Shown piece by piece: positions 51,325 to 59,714 of a DNA stretch of 64,000 bases. Both the position numbers and the translations under genes were made by a program. A model generated the notes under the pieces. That model was not told the DNA's origin and searched no databases. It saw only the letters and a program-made list of their open reading frames with translations. Source of the stretch: Paraburkholderia monticola (lineage in GTDB: Bacteria > Pseudomonadota > Gammaproteobacteria > Burkholderiales > Burkholderiaceae); the NCBI RefSeq assembly GCF_001580545.1, contig NZ_LRBG01000022.1, forward strand, positions 310,001 through 374,000, read 5' to 3'. Within the stretch, counting starts at the first letter, position 1. Each line of letters begins with the position of its first letter.

Positions 51325-52494
51325 ATGACGTTGCAACCCAGTCCGCTGCGCGTCGCGATGGTGGCCGGCGAGCCGTCCGGCGACCTGCTCGCCGCGTCGC
51401 TGCTCGACGGCCTCGCCAGCCGCTTGCCGGCCGCCACGCAGTACTACGGCATCGGCGGTCCGCGCATGATCGCCGCCGGCTTCGACGCCCACTGGCCGAT
51501 GGAAAAGCTGACGGTGCGCGGCTATGTCGAAGCACTCCGGCACATCCCTGAAATCCTCGGTATCCGTAACGAGCTGAAGCGTCAGCTGCTCGCCGAGCCG
51601 CCCTCGGTGTTCGTCGGCGTCGACGCGCCCGATTTCAATTTCGGGCTCGAGCACGCGTTGCGCGATGCCGGCATCCCCACCGTGCACTTCGTCTGTCCGT
51701 CCATCTGGGCGTGGCGCGGCGGGCGCATCAAGAAGATCGCCAAGGCGGTCGACCACATGCTGTGCGTGTTCCCGTTCGAAACCGCGCTGCTCGAAAAGGC
51801 GGGCGTCGCGGCGTCGTACGTCGGACATCCGCTCGCTGACCAGATCCCGCTTGAACCCGACACCCTCGGCGCGCGCCGTGCGCTCGGTCTCGCGGAAGAC
51901 GGACCGGTGATCGCGGTGCTGCCGGGCAGCCGGCGCTCCGAGATCGATCTGATCGGCCCGACGTTCTTCGCGGCGATGGAGATGATGCAGCACCAGGAGC
52001 CGGGCGTGCGCTTCGTGATGCCGGCGGCAACGCCCGCGTTGCGCGCGTTGTTGCGGCCGCTCGTCGATGCGCATCCGGGTCTCGCGCTGACCATCACCGA
52101 AGGCCAGTCGCAGCTCGCGATGACCGCCGCCGACGCGGTCCTCGTGAAGAGCGGCACCGTCACGCTCGAAGCCGCGCTGCTGAAAAAGCCGATGGTGATC
52201 TCGTACAAGGTGCCCTGGCTGACCGGCCAGATCATGCGCCGTCAGGGCTATCTGCCGTACGTCGGCCTGCCGAACATTCTGGCCGGCCGTTTCGTGGTGC
52301 CGGAGATCCTGCAGCATTTCGCGACGCCGCAGGCGCTCGCCGAGGCGACCCTGAAACAGTTGCGCGACGAAGCGAACCGGCGCACGCTGACGGAAATCTT
52401 CACGGAGATGCATCACGTGCTGAAGCAGAACACCGCGCAGCGTGCGGCCGAGGTCGTGGCGAGCGTCGTCGAGCAGCGGGCGGGGCGGCCATGA
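51325..52494 (+). CDS. lpxB: Lipid-A-disaccharide synthase
   Basis: Glycosyltransferase that joins UDP-2,3-diacylglucosamine and lipid X. The 389-residue protein has the N-terminal VAGEPSGDLLAASLLDGL, YYGIGGPRMIAAGF, VFVGVDAPDFN, CPSIWAWRGGRIKKI, LPGSRRSEI and a KSGTVTLEAAL loop near the C-terminal UDP site. The TGA overlaps the rnhB start by ATGA. Confidence 0.97.
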   Translation: MTLQPSPLRVAMVAGEPSGDLLAASLLDGLASRLPAATQYYGIGGPRMIAAGFDAHWPMEKLTVRGYVEALRHIPEILGIRNELKRQLLAEPPSVFVGVDAPDFNFGLEHALRDAGIPTVHFVCPSIWAWRGGRIKKIAKAVDHMLCVFPFETALLEKAGVAASYVGHPLADQIPLEPDTLGARRALGLAEDGPVIAVLPGSRRSEIDLIGPTFFAAMEMMQHQEPGVRFVMPAATPALRALLRPLVDAHPGLALTITEGQSQLAMTAADAVLVKSGTVTLEAALLKKPMVISYKVPWLTGQIMRRQGYLPYVGLPNILAGRFVVPEILQHFATPQALAEATLKQLRDEANRRTLTEIFTEMHHVLKQNTAQRAAEVVASVVEQRAGRP

Positions 52495-53240
52495 CCGCCG
52501 CGCGCACGCCGCGCCGCAAGACCGCGGGCGTCGTTCGGGTGGCCGCGCAGGTCGGCCTAAACTTCGAGAGCGCTGACGACATCGTCTGCGGTGTCGACGA
52601 AGCGGGGCGCGGGCCGCTGGCCGGCCCGGTCGTCGCGGCGGCGGTGATTTTCGATCCGGCCAAGCCGATGATTCGCGGCCTCGACGATTCGAAGGTGCTC
52701 ACCGCGAACAAGCGTGAAGCGCTATACGACAAGATCGTCGAGCGTGCGCTCGCGTACTGCATCGCCTCGGCGACGGTCGAGGAAATCGATTCGCTGAACA
52801 TCCTGCACGCCACCATGCTCGCGATGAAACGCGCGGTCGAGGGCCTGGCGGTCGTGCCGACGCTCGTGAAGATCGACGGCAACCGTTGCCCGACGCTCAG
52901 CATCCGCAGCGAAGCGGTGATCGGCGGCGACGCGCTCGTGAAGAGCATTTCGGCGGCGTCGATTCTCGCCAAGGTCACGCGCGACCGCATGCTGGTCGAA
53001 CTGCATCACGCGTATCCGATGTATGGTTTCGACGCGCACGCCGGTTACGGCACGCCGCAGCATCTCGCGGCGTTGCGCGAGCATGGACCGTGCGAGCATC
53101 ATCGGCGCTCGTTCGCGCCGGTGCGCGAAGCGCATCTGCGGTTCGGCGCAGGCGTGAAGTTGCCCGCGTCGGACGCCGCTTTCGTGGCTGACGCACTGCT
53201 GCTCGACGGCGACGCGTTCGGCGAGGCCGGCTTCGCGTGA
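52491..53240 (+). CDS. rnhB: Ribonuclease HII
   Basis: Removes ribonucleotides from DNA and RNA primers. The 249-residue protein has the catalytic GVDEAGRGPLAGPVVAA (D36, E37), the LDDSKVL motif, the KIDGN acidic site, SISAASILAKVTRDR and YGFDAHAGYGTPQHLAAL. It is a little longer than average at both ends. Start overlap with lpxB indicates coupling. The usual E. coli follower dnaE is absent; a SpoU methyltransferase follows instead. Confidence 0.96.
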   Translation: MTAARTPRRKTAGVVRVAAQVGLNFESADDIVCGVDEAGRGPLAGPVVAAAVIFDPAKPMIRGLDDSKVLTANKREALYDKIVERALAYCIASATVEEIDSLNILHATMLAMKRAVEGLAVVPTLVKIDGNRCPTLSIRSEAVIGGDALVKSISAASILAKVTRDRMLVELHHAYPMYGFDAHAGYGTPQHLAALREHGPCEHHRRSFAPVREAHLRFGAGVKLPASDAAFVADALLLDGDAFGEAGFA

Positions 53241-53333
53241 GCGAGCCCATCGGAGCGCCTCAAGCGCAAGCCGCGCTCCACCGCCATTGATTCGCCGCTC
53301 ATTTCTTTTCCATTCTCACCGCCTTCGCTGCCT

Positions 53334-54122
53334 GTGAAAGCCATCACCTCGCGGGACAATCCGCTCTACAAGCGCCTGAAGGCACTAGCCGGCTCGACGC
53401 ATCAACAGCGCCGCAGCGGCCATGCGCTGCTCGAGGGCTTCCATCTCGCGAGCGCGTATCTCGACGTGGCCGGTCAGCCGGAGCTTTGCGTCGTCACCGA
53501 CGGCGCGCTGCGTCATGACGAGGCGCAGGCGATCGTGTCGCGCATCGACGAGCATCGGCTCGTCACGCTGCCCGATGCGTTGTTCGGGCAGTTGTCGAAT
53601 GTCATGCATGGGGTCGGGATTCTGCTTCTCGTCGAGAAGCTCGATGCGCCGCTGCCCGAGCACGTCGCGCAGAACTGTCTCGTACTCGACGGCGTGCAGG
53701 ACGCGGGCAACGTGGGTTCGATTCTGCGCAGCGCGGCGGCCGCGGGGATCGAGCATGTGTTCTGCGCGCCGGGCACCGCGTATGCGTGGTCGTCGAAGGT
53801 GCTGCGCTCGGGGATGGGCGCGCATTTCCTGCTGCAGATTCATGAAGATGTCGAAGCGGGCGCGCTGATCGAACGGCTCGCGGTGCCGATCGTCATCACC
53901 GATTCGCACGGTGCCGAGGCGATCTACGACTGCGACCTGGGCAAGCCGCTTGCATGGGTGTTCGGCAACGAAGGGGCGGGCGTCTCGCAGGTGTGGCGCG
54001 ATGCCGTGTCGTTGCGTGTGACGATTCCGCAACCGGGCGGCATGGAGTCGCTGAACGTGGCGGCCGCGGCGGCGATCTGCGTGTTCGAGCAGTGCCGGCA
54101 GCAGCGCGGGCGTAACAAGTAG
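53334..54122 (+). CDS. SpoU/TrmH-family RNA 2'-O-methyltransferase
   Basis: A trefoil-knot SAM enzyme of 262 residues that methylates a ribose in rRNA or tRNA; the target is not clear. An N-terminal substrate domain (KAITSRDNPLYKRLKALA) precedes the three family motifs: DGVQDAGNVGSILRSA, VFGNEGAGVS and IPQPGGMESLNVAAAAAI. It resembles the RlmB/TsnR-type group more than TrmH. The start is GTG at 53334, matching the family start K-A-I-T-S. It ends the long rightward block and converges on ppsR; a 9-bp stem hairpin (54133-54168) lies between them. Confidence 0.88.
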   Translation: MKAITSRDNPLYKRLKALAGSTHQQRRSGHALLEGFHLASAYLDVAGQPELCVVTDGALRHDEAQAIVSRIDEHRLVTLPDALFGQLSNVMHGVGILLLVEKLDAPLPEHVAQNCLVLDGVQDAGNVGSILRSAAAAGIEHVFCAPGTAYAWSSKVLRSGMGAHFLLQIHEDVEAGALIERLAVPIVITDSHGAEAIYDCDLGKPLAWVFGNEGAGVSQVWRDAVSLRVTIPQPGGMESLNVAAAAAICVFEQCRQQRGRNK

Positions 54123-54132
54123 ACGCGCGCCT

Positions 54133-54168
54133 GGCGTTGCGCGGGCCTTCGTCAGGCAACGCAACGCC
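54133..54168. other. Hairpin between convergent genes
   Basis: GGCGTTGCG (54133-54141) and CGCAACGCC (54160-54168) pair perfectly around an 18-base loop, placed between the stops of the SpoU methyltransferase and ppsR genes. There is no T-run on either strand, so if it terminates it needs help. Confidence 0.4.
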
Positions 54169-54186
54169 CCAACTACACCTCAATAC

Positions 54187-55002
54187 TCAATACGACGGTC
54201 GATCGAGCTTGATCTCCTGCAGGATCGTCGTCGCGATCTCCTCGATCGACTTGTGCGTCGACGAGAGCCACTTGATCCCCTCGCGCCGCATCATCGCTTC
54301 GGCCTCGTTGATCTCATAGCGGCAGTTTTCCAGCGCCGCGTACTTGCTGCCCGGCCTGCGCTCGTTGCGGATCTCCGAGAGCCGCTGCGGATCGATCGAC
54401 AGCCCGAACATCTTCTGTCGATGCCCGAGCAAAGGCGTCGGCAGCTTGCTGCGTTCGAAGTCTTCGGGAATCAGCGGATAGTTCGCTGCTTTCACGCCGT
54501 ACTGCATCGCCAGATAGAGGCTCGTCGGCGTCTTGCCGCTGCGCGACACGCCGACGAGGATCACGTCGGCGTCGGCGAGATTGCGGTTCGACTGACCGTC
54601 GTCGTGCGCGAGCGAGAAATTGATCGCCTCGATCCGGTTCTTGTACTCCTCGGTGTCCGCGTTCTGGTGACCGCGACCCATCGCGTGGCTCGATTTGAGC
54701 TCCAGTTCCTGCTCGAGCGGCTCGACGAAGGTCTGGAACATGTCGAGCACGAGCGCGTTCGAATCCTTCACGATCTGATTGGACGAACTATCGACGAGCG
54801 TGGTGAACACGATCGGACGACGGCCGTCCTGCAGGACCGCTTCGTTGATTTTCTCGAGCGTCGCATAGGCCTTCTCGGTCGAGTCGACGAAAGGCACACG
54901 AACCAGGCGGAATTTCTGGTCGAACTGGGAGAGGATCGAATGCGCGAAGGTTTCGGCAGTAATCCCGGTACCGTCTGAGACGATGAATACGGTGGGCGGC
55001 AT
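54187..55002 (-). CDS. ppsR: PEP synthase regulatory protein (kinase/phosphorylase)
   Basis: Bifunctional enzyme that inactivates PEP synthase by ADP-dependent phosphorylation and reactivates it by phosphate-dependent release. The 271-residue DUF299 protein starts TVFIVSDGTGITAETFAHS, has the P-loop GVSRSGKTPTSLYLA and the region EINEAEAMMRREGIKWL with IEEIATTIL near the end. The ATG at 55002 is preferred; a TTG at 55029 has no ribosome binding site. It is divergent from its partner ppsA, the standard arrangement. Confidence 0.95.
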   Translation of the reverse strand: MPPTVFIVSDGTGITAETFAHSILSQFDQKFRLVRVPFVDSTEKAYATLEKINEAVLQDGRRPIVFTTLVDSSSNQIVKDSNALVLDMFQTFVEPLEQELELKSSHAMGRGHQNADTEEYKNRIEAINFSLAHDDGQSNRNLADADVILVGVSRSGKTPTSLYLAMQYGVKAANYPLIPEDFERSKLPTPLLGHRQKMFGLSIDPQRLSEIRNERRPGSKYAALENCRYEINEAEAMMRREGIKWLSSTHKSIEEIATTILQEIKLDRPSY

Positions 55003-55260
55003 CAGTGGGGCTGTGAACGTGAACGGCAAATGAGCCAGAAAGCGCGAGCGCCAAAACGCGCTCGAATCAAACCGCGCGGCGACCGACGCGCGCTCCGGCA
55101 GTCAGCCGAAGACGGCGGCGTCGACGCAGCGCGCCGTGAGCGCCAGCCTCGCGCCCGCGCGGCCGGCCTCGCAAAAGCCTGCTGGCCGGGTCGGGGCGCG
55201 ATTCGAGGCGCAATTCTCCACCGACTGCCACATTTCAGGAGTCGGCACGGTAGAATAGCG

Positions 55261-55480
55261 GCAACCTGTTGGATAAGCAATTGCAGGCGATTGGCGGCTA
55301 ACTTGCCGCGAACGAACGTTCAACGTCGCATTATCGGATGTCAATATGCGTTGAACGTAAGAGATCGAGCGGTAAGTCCGTTCTTCCGCGTTCTTCGCCG
55401 CGGTTTTCGGCACACCCATGGCCGGCGCGCCCCTGCTGCGCATGTCTATCGTGAAGGCGATTGCTTATCTAACAGGTTGT
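55261..55480. repeat. 24-bp imperfect inverted repeat between ppsR and ppsA
   Basis: The left arm is 55261-55284 (core GTTGGATAAGCAATTGC) and the right arm 55457-55480 (core GCGATTGCTTATCTAAC). Right against the reverse complement of left, 21 of 24 positions agree. The arms are 172 bases apart and face each other, as two copies of one site, one for each divergent direction. Confidence 0.85.
55316..55358. repeat. 10-bp perfect inverted repeat inside the ppsR/ppsA region
   Basis: ACGTTCAACG (55316-55325) and CGTTGAACGT (55349-55358) are exact reverse complements 23 bases apart. The arms start about three turns apart from each other, as in two operator half-sites for a DNA-binding dimer or looped dimers. 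Confidence 0.7.
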
Positions 55481-55568
55481 GCAAGACACGGGGTCGAGCT
55501 TCCAATGGGCCGCCCGTGTTCAAGCCCACTTGCACAGCCGTGAATTTCTTTCACACTTAGGGGCTTGT

Positions 55569-57971
55569 ATGACTAACGCAGTTACCGTCGCAAAGGACAA
55601 GGCGTATGTAGTTCCGTTTGAGCAGTTGCGGATGACCGACGTGGAAATCGTCGGCGGCAAGAACGCGTCGCTGGGCGAGATGATCAGCCAGCTCGCCGAA
55701 GCCGGCGTGCGCGTGCCGACCGGCTTCGCGACCACCGCGCTCGCATTCCGTGACTTCCTGCAGCACAACAATCTGACCGAACGCATCGCCAAACGTCTCG
55801 AAACGCTCGACGTCGACGACGTGAAGGCGCTCGCCGAAGCGGGCAAAGAGATCCGTCAATGGATCGTCGACGCTCCGATGCAGCCGCAGCTCGAGGCCGA
55901 CATTCGCGCGGGGTTCGACACGCTGCAAAAGAGCTCGCCCGAAGAGCTGTCGTTTGCCGTGCGTTCGTCCGCGACCGCGGAAGACCTGCCCGATGCATCG
56001 TTCGCCGGTCAGCAGGAAAGCTATCTGAACGTGGTCGGCGTCGAAGACGTGCTCGATCGCATGAAGCACGTGTTCGCGTCGCTGTACAACGACCGCGCTA
56101 TCTCGTATCGCGTCCACAAGGGCTTCACGCACGCTGAAGTCGCATTGTCGGCGGGCGTGCAGCGCATGGTGCGCTCGGACGTCGGCGCCGCGGGCGTGAT
56201 GTTCACGCTGGACACCGAATCGGGCTTCAAGGACGCCGTCTTCATCACGTCGAGCTATGGCCTCGGCGAGACCGTCGTGCAGGGCGCGGTGAATCCGGAC
56301 GAGTTCTACGTCTTCAAGACCACGCTTGCGCAAGGCAAGTACCCGATCATCCGTCGCTCGATCGGCTCGAAGCTGATCAAGATGGAGTTCACGAAGCCGG
56401 GCGAGCCGGGCCGCGTGAAGACCGTCGACGTCGCGCACGAGCAGCGCAACCGCTTCTCGATCACCGACGAAGACGTGATCGAGCTCGCGAAGTACGCGGT
56501 CATCATCGAGAAGCACTACCAGCGTCCGATGGACATCGAGTGGGGCAAGGACGGCCGCGACGGCAAGATCTTCATTCTGCAGGCGCGCCCGGAAACGGTG
56601 AAGAGCCAGGGCGGGGGCAAGGCCGAGCAGCGCTTCAAGCTGAAGGGCCAGTCGAACGTGCTGTCCACCGGTCGCGCAATCGGTCAGAAGATCGGCGCGG
56701 GTCCGGTGCGTGTGATCCACGATCCGTCGGAAATGGACCGTGTGCAGCCCGGCGATGTGCTCGTCGCCGACATGACCGACCCGAACTGGGAGCCGGTCAT
56801 GAAGCGTGCGTCGGCGATCGTCACGAACCGTGGCGGGCGGACCTGCCACGCGGCGATCATCGCGCGTGAGCTGGGCGTGCCGGCAGTGGTCGGCTGCGGC
56901 GACGCGACCGACATACTGAAGGATGGCGCGCTCGTCACCGTGTCGTGCGCGGAAGGCGACGAAGGCAAGATCTACGACGGCCTGCTCGAAACCGAAGTCA
57001 CTGAAGTGCAGCGCGGCGAACTGCCGCCGATTCCGGTGAAGATCATGATGAACGTCGGCAATCCGCAGCTCGCGTTCGACTTCTCGCAACTGCCGAACGC
57101 CGGTGTGGGTCTCGCGCGTCTCGAGTTCATCATCAACAACAACATCGGCGTGCACCCGAAGGCGATCCTCGAGTACCCGAACGTCGATCAGGACCTGAAG
57201 AAGGCGGTCGAAAGCGTCGCGCGCGGTCATGCGTCGCCGCGCGCGTTCTACGTCGACAAGCTGACCGAAGGCATCGCGACGATCGCGGCGGCGTTCTATC
57301 CGAAGCCCGTCATCGTGCGTCTGTCGGACTTCAAGTCGAACGAGTACAAGAAGCTGATCGGCGGTTCGCGTTACGAGCCGGACGAAGAAAACCCGATGCT
57401 CGGCTTCCGTGGCGCGTCGCGCTACATCGCCGAAGACTTCGCCGAAGCGTTCCAGATGGAATGCGTCGCGCTGAAGAAGGTGCGTGAAGAGATGGGCCTC
57501 GACAACGTCGAGATCATGGTGCCGTTCGTGCGTACGCTGAAGCAGGCGGAGCGCGTGGTCGGGCTGCTCGGCAAGTTCGGCCTGAAGCGTGGCGAGAAGG
57601 GCCTGCGCCTGATCATGATGTGCGAAGTGCCGTCGAACGCGATCCTCGCCGAAGAATTCCTGCAGTTCTTCGACGGTTTCTCGATCGGCTCGAACGACCT
57701 GACGCAGCTGACGCTCGGCCTCGACCGCGACTCGGGCATGGAACTGCTCGCGGTCGATTTCGACGAGCGCGACCCGGCGGTCAAGTTCATGCTGAAGCGC
57801 GCGATCGAGACCTGTCTGCGACTCGACAAGTACGTCGGCATCTGCGGTCAAGGGCCTTCGGATCACCCGGACTTCGCCCAATGGCTGACGGACGAGGGCA
57901 TCAAGTCGATCTCGCTGAACCCCGACACGATCATCGAGACGTGGCAGCAACTGGCGAAGGCGAAGCAGTAA
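55569..57971 (+). CDS. ppsA: Phosphoenolpyruvate synthase
   Basis: Makes PEP from pyruvate with ATP, the gluconeogenic entry. The 800-residue protein has the N-terminal ATP-binding domain (VGGKNASLGEMISQLAEAG, SFAVRSSATAEDLPDASFAG), the phospho-His domain with GGRTCHAAIIAREL, and the C-terminal PEP/pyruvate barrel with GLARLEFIINN, the loop DGFSIGSNDLTQL and ICGQGPSDHPDFAQWL with the catalytic Cys. The PpsR target threonine precedes the His region. It is followed by a GC-rich hairpin (57983-58001) and then an intrinsic terminator. Confidence 0.97.
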   Translation: MTNAVTVAKDKAYVVPFEQLRMTDVEIVGGKNASLGEMISQLAEAGVRVPTGFATTALAFRDFLQHNNLTERIAKRLETLDVDDVKALAEAGKEIRQWIVDAPMQPQLEADIRAGFDTLQKSSPEELSFAVRSSATAEDLPDASFAGQQESYLNVVGVEDVLDRMKHVFASLYNDRAISYRVHKGFTHAEVALSAGVQRMVRSDVGAAGVMFTLDTESGFKDAVFITSSYGLGETVVQGAVNPDEFYVFKTTLAQGKYPIIRRSIGSKLIKMEFTKPGEPGRVKTVDVAHEQRNRFSITDEDVIELAKYAVIIEKHYQRPMDIEWGKDGRDGKIFILQARPETVKSQGGGKAEQRFKLKGQSNVLSTGRAIGQKIGAGPVRVIHDPSEMDRVQPGDVLVADMTDPNWEPVMKRASAIVTNRGGRTCHAAIIARELGVPAVVGCGDATDILKDGALVTVSCAEGDEGKIYDGLLETEVTEVQRGELPPIPVKIMMNVGNPQLAFDFSQLPNAGVGLARLEFIINNNIGVHPKAILEYPNVDQDLKKAVESVARGHASPRAFYVDKLTEGIATIAAAFYPKPVIVRLSDFKSNEYKKLIGGSRYEPDEENPMLGFRGASRYIAEDFAEAFQMECVALKKVREEMGLDNVEIMVPFVRTLKQAERVVGLLGKFGLKRGEKGLRLIMMCEVPSNAILAEEFLQFFDGFSIGSNDLTQLTLGLDRDSGMELLAVDFDERDPAVKFMLKRAIETCLRLDKYVGICGQGPSDHPDFAQWLTDEGIKSISLNPDTIIETWQQLAKAKQ

Positions 57972-57982
57972 CGCGCGAGGTG

Positions 57983-58001
57983 CCGCCTGCTTTGCAGGCG
58001 G
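57983..58001 (+). other. Hairpin directly after ppsA
   Basis: CCGCCTGC-TTT-GCAGGCGG, a perfect 8-bp stem with a 3-base loop, 12 bases after the ppsA stop. No T-run follows. It precedes the stronger structure at 58041. Confidence 0.45.
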
Positions 58002-58040
58002 TATTCGCCACGCGTTAAATGCATGTTCGCTTCGTGCTAT

Positions 58041-58069
58041 AAACACCCCGGTAGATCCGGGGTGTTTTG
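58041..58069 (+). terminator. Intrinsic terminator between ppsA and nfeD
   Basis: AAACACCCCGG (58041-58051) and CCGGGGTGTTT (58057-58067) form an 11-bp stem with a 5-base loop, followed by TTTT. It ends only 17 bases before the nfeD start codon, so nfeD needs either readthrough or an unseen promoter in ppsA. Confidence 0.8.
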
Positions 58070-58085
58070 CTTTGTGGAGGTGGAC

Positions 58086-58541
58086 GTGGCGCCTGGTGGA
58101 CTGTTCTGGTGGATCGGGGCGGGTGTGCTTGTCGTGCTGGAGCTGATGAGCGGCACCTTCTATCTGTTGATGATCGCGTTAGGCTTCGTGGCGGCTGCGC
58201 TTGCGCGCATTGCCGGCGCCGGGGCCGACCTGCAATTCGTGGTGGCGGCGCTAGTCGCGCTCGCGGCGGTCGTCGCGCTCCGACGCTCGCGCTTTGGCCG
58301 CCGCAAGCGCGAGCAGGCGTCGCGCAATCCGGACGTCAATCTGGATATCGGACAGACGCTGACCGTGCCGGCCTGGCAGGGGCGCAAAGCGCGCGCGACC
58401 TATCGCGGCGCGGCATGGGACGTCGAACTGGTCCCGGGCGAACCCGAAGACGCGCAGCTCTACGAGATCAGGGAATTGCGCGGCAGTTGCCTCGTCGTCG
58501 TCGCGAGCCGGCAGCCGAAGGCCCGCGCGAGCGCGACCTGA
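58086..58541 (+). CDS. nfeD: NfeD-family membrane protein
   Basis: A short inner-membrane protein of 151 residues, partner of SPFH proteins. It has two to three hydrophobic segments in the first 65 residues (WWIGAGVLVVLELMSGTFYL and DLQFVVAALVALAAVVAL) and a soluble C-terminal OB-like domain (DIGQTLTVPAWQGRKARATY). GGAGG five bases ahead fixes GTG 58086. The SPFH gene follows after about 100 bases. Such pairs are common and their role in membrane microdomains is only partly understood. Confidence 0.85.
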   Translation: MAPGGLFWWIGAGVLVVLELMSGTFYLLMIALGFVAAALARIAGAGADLQFVVAALVALAAVVALRRSRFGRRKREQASRNPDVNLDIGQTLTVPAWQGRKARATYRGAAWDVELVPGEPEDAQLYEIRELRGSCLVVVASRQPKARASAT

Positions 58542-58642
58542 CGATCCGGACGCCGCAAGGCGAGGCACAAAGACTTAAGCTGAACACGCAGGCATGACCT
58601 ACCTGCGCACAACAATTCGAAACAGAACCGGAGGGTAGCGAT

Positions 58643-59590
58643 ATGGATTCAACCATCGTCGGGGCAGTGCTGCTGATCGTCGTGATCGTGCTCGCGGCGC
58701 AGACCATCAAGATCGTGCCGCAGCAGCATGCGTGGGTGCTCGAGCGGCTCGGCCGTTATCACGCGACGCTGACGCCCGGTCTGAGCTTTGCGTTTCCGTT
58801 CGTCGACCGGATCGCGTACAAGCACGTGCTGAAGGAAATTCCGCTCGAGGTGCCGAGCCAGGTCTGTATCACGCGCGACAATACGCAGTTGCAGGTCGAC
58901 GGCGTGCTGTATTTCCAGGTCACCGATCCGATGAAGGCGTCGTACGGATCGAGCAACTTCGTGTTCGCGATCACGCAGCTGTCGCAGACCACGCTGCGCT
59001 CGGTCATCGGCAAGCTGGAGCTCGATAAGACGTTCGAGGAGCGTGACTTCATCAACCACAGCATCGTGTCGTCGCTCGACGAGGCGGCGGCCAACTGGGG
59101 CGTCAAGGTGCTGCGCTACGAGATCAAGGATCTGACGCCGCCGAAGGAAATCCTCCACGCGATGCAGGCGCAGATCACCGCCGAGCGTGAGAAGCGTGCG
59201 CTGATCGCGGCATCGGAGGGGCGCAAGCAGGAGCAGATCAATATCGCGTCGGGCGGGCGCGAAGCGGCGATCCAGAAGTCCGAGGGCGAGCGTCAGGCGG
59301 CGATCAACCAGGCGCAAGGGCAGGCCGCGGCGATTCTGGCCGTCGCCGAGGCGAATGCGCAGGCGATCCAGAAGATCGCGGCGGCGATCCAGCTGAACGG
59401 TGGCATGGACGCGGTGAATCTGAAGGTGGCCGAACAGTACGTGAGCGCGTTCTCGAATCTCGCGAAGCAGGGCACGACGCTGATCGTGCCCGGCGACATG
59501 TCGAACATGAGCTCGATGATCGCATCGGCACTGACGATCGTGAACAAGGGCCGGCCGACAGCGGAACCGTCGCGAAGCGACTCGCGCTGA
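58643..59590 (+). CDS. qmcA: SPFH/Band-7 (stomatin-like) membrane protein
   Basis: A 315-residue protein anchored by one N-terminal membrane segment (IVGAVLLIVVIVLAAQ), with a Band-7 domain (QHAWVLERLGRYHATLTPGL, FAFPFVDRIAYKHVL) and a charged coiled coil rich in Ala, Glu and Gln (EREKRALIAASEGRKQEQ) after it, then a Met- and Ser-rich tail. It resembles QmcA/stomatin and probably forms ring oligomers, working with NfeD. GGAGG lies upstream of the ATG. Confidence 0.87.
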   Translation: MDSTIVGAVLLIVVIVLAAQTIKIVPQQHAWVLERLGRYHATLTPGLSFAFPFVDRIAYKHVLKEIPLEVPSQVCITRDNTQLQVDGVLYFQVTDPMKASYGSSNFVFAITQLSQTTLRSVIGKLELDKTFEERDFINHSIVSSLDEAAANWGVKVLRYEIKDLTPPKEILHAMQAQITAEREKRALIAASEGRKQEQINIASGGREAAIQKSEGERQAAINQAQGQAAAILAVAEANAQAIQKIAAAIQLNGGMDAVNLKVAEQYVSAFSNLAKQGTTLIVPGDMSNMSSMIASALTIVNKGRPTAEPSRSDSR

Positions 59591-59651
59591 CGAGCCAACG
59601 CGATCAGCGCGCCATCAGCGTGCATTGAACGCGCATTGACCACAACATGCA

Positions 59652-59692
59652 AAAACAAATGGCCCGCACATCGATGTGCGGGCCATTTTTCC
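59652..59692. terminator. Bidirectional terminator between the SPFH gene and smpB
   Basis: A perfect palindrome, ATGGCCCGCACATC then GATGTGCGGGCCAT (59659-59686), followed by TTTTT on the plus strand and preceded by AAAAACAA, which reads as T-rich on the minus strand. It ends the two converging transcripts. Confidence 0.88.
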
Positions 59693-59714
59693 ATGACCTG
59701 GCAACGAATCGCGC

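Larger units (their letters stand above)
55003..55568. promoter_or_regulatory. Divergent ppsR/ppsA control region
   Basis: A 566-base region with no gene I can support. It holds the 24-bp imperfect inverted repeat (55261-55284 and 55457-55480) and, between its arms, a perfect 10-bp inverted repeat (55316-55325 and 55349-55358). TAGAAT at 55251-55256 is a possible -10 without a clear -35. The last stretch before the ppsA ATG has no consensus ribosome binding site (CTTAGGGGCTTGT). Confidence 0.45.

Noticed and set aside
55270..55284. A sigma-54 promoter in the left arm of the ppsR/ppsA repeat
   Set aside because: TGG and TTGC have the right GG-N10-GC spacing, but the CAC part is missing and the right arm has lost both key dinucleotides although it is otherwise conserved, so the conserved feature is not the sigma-54 element.
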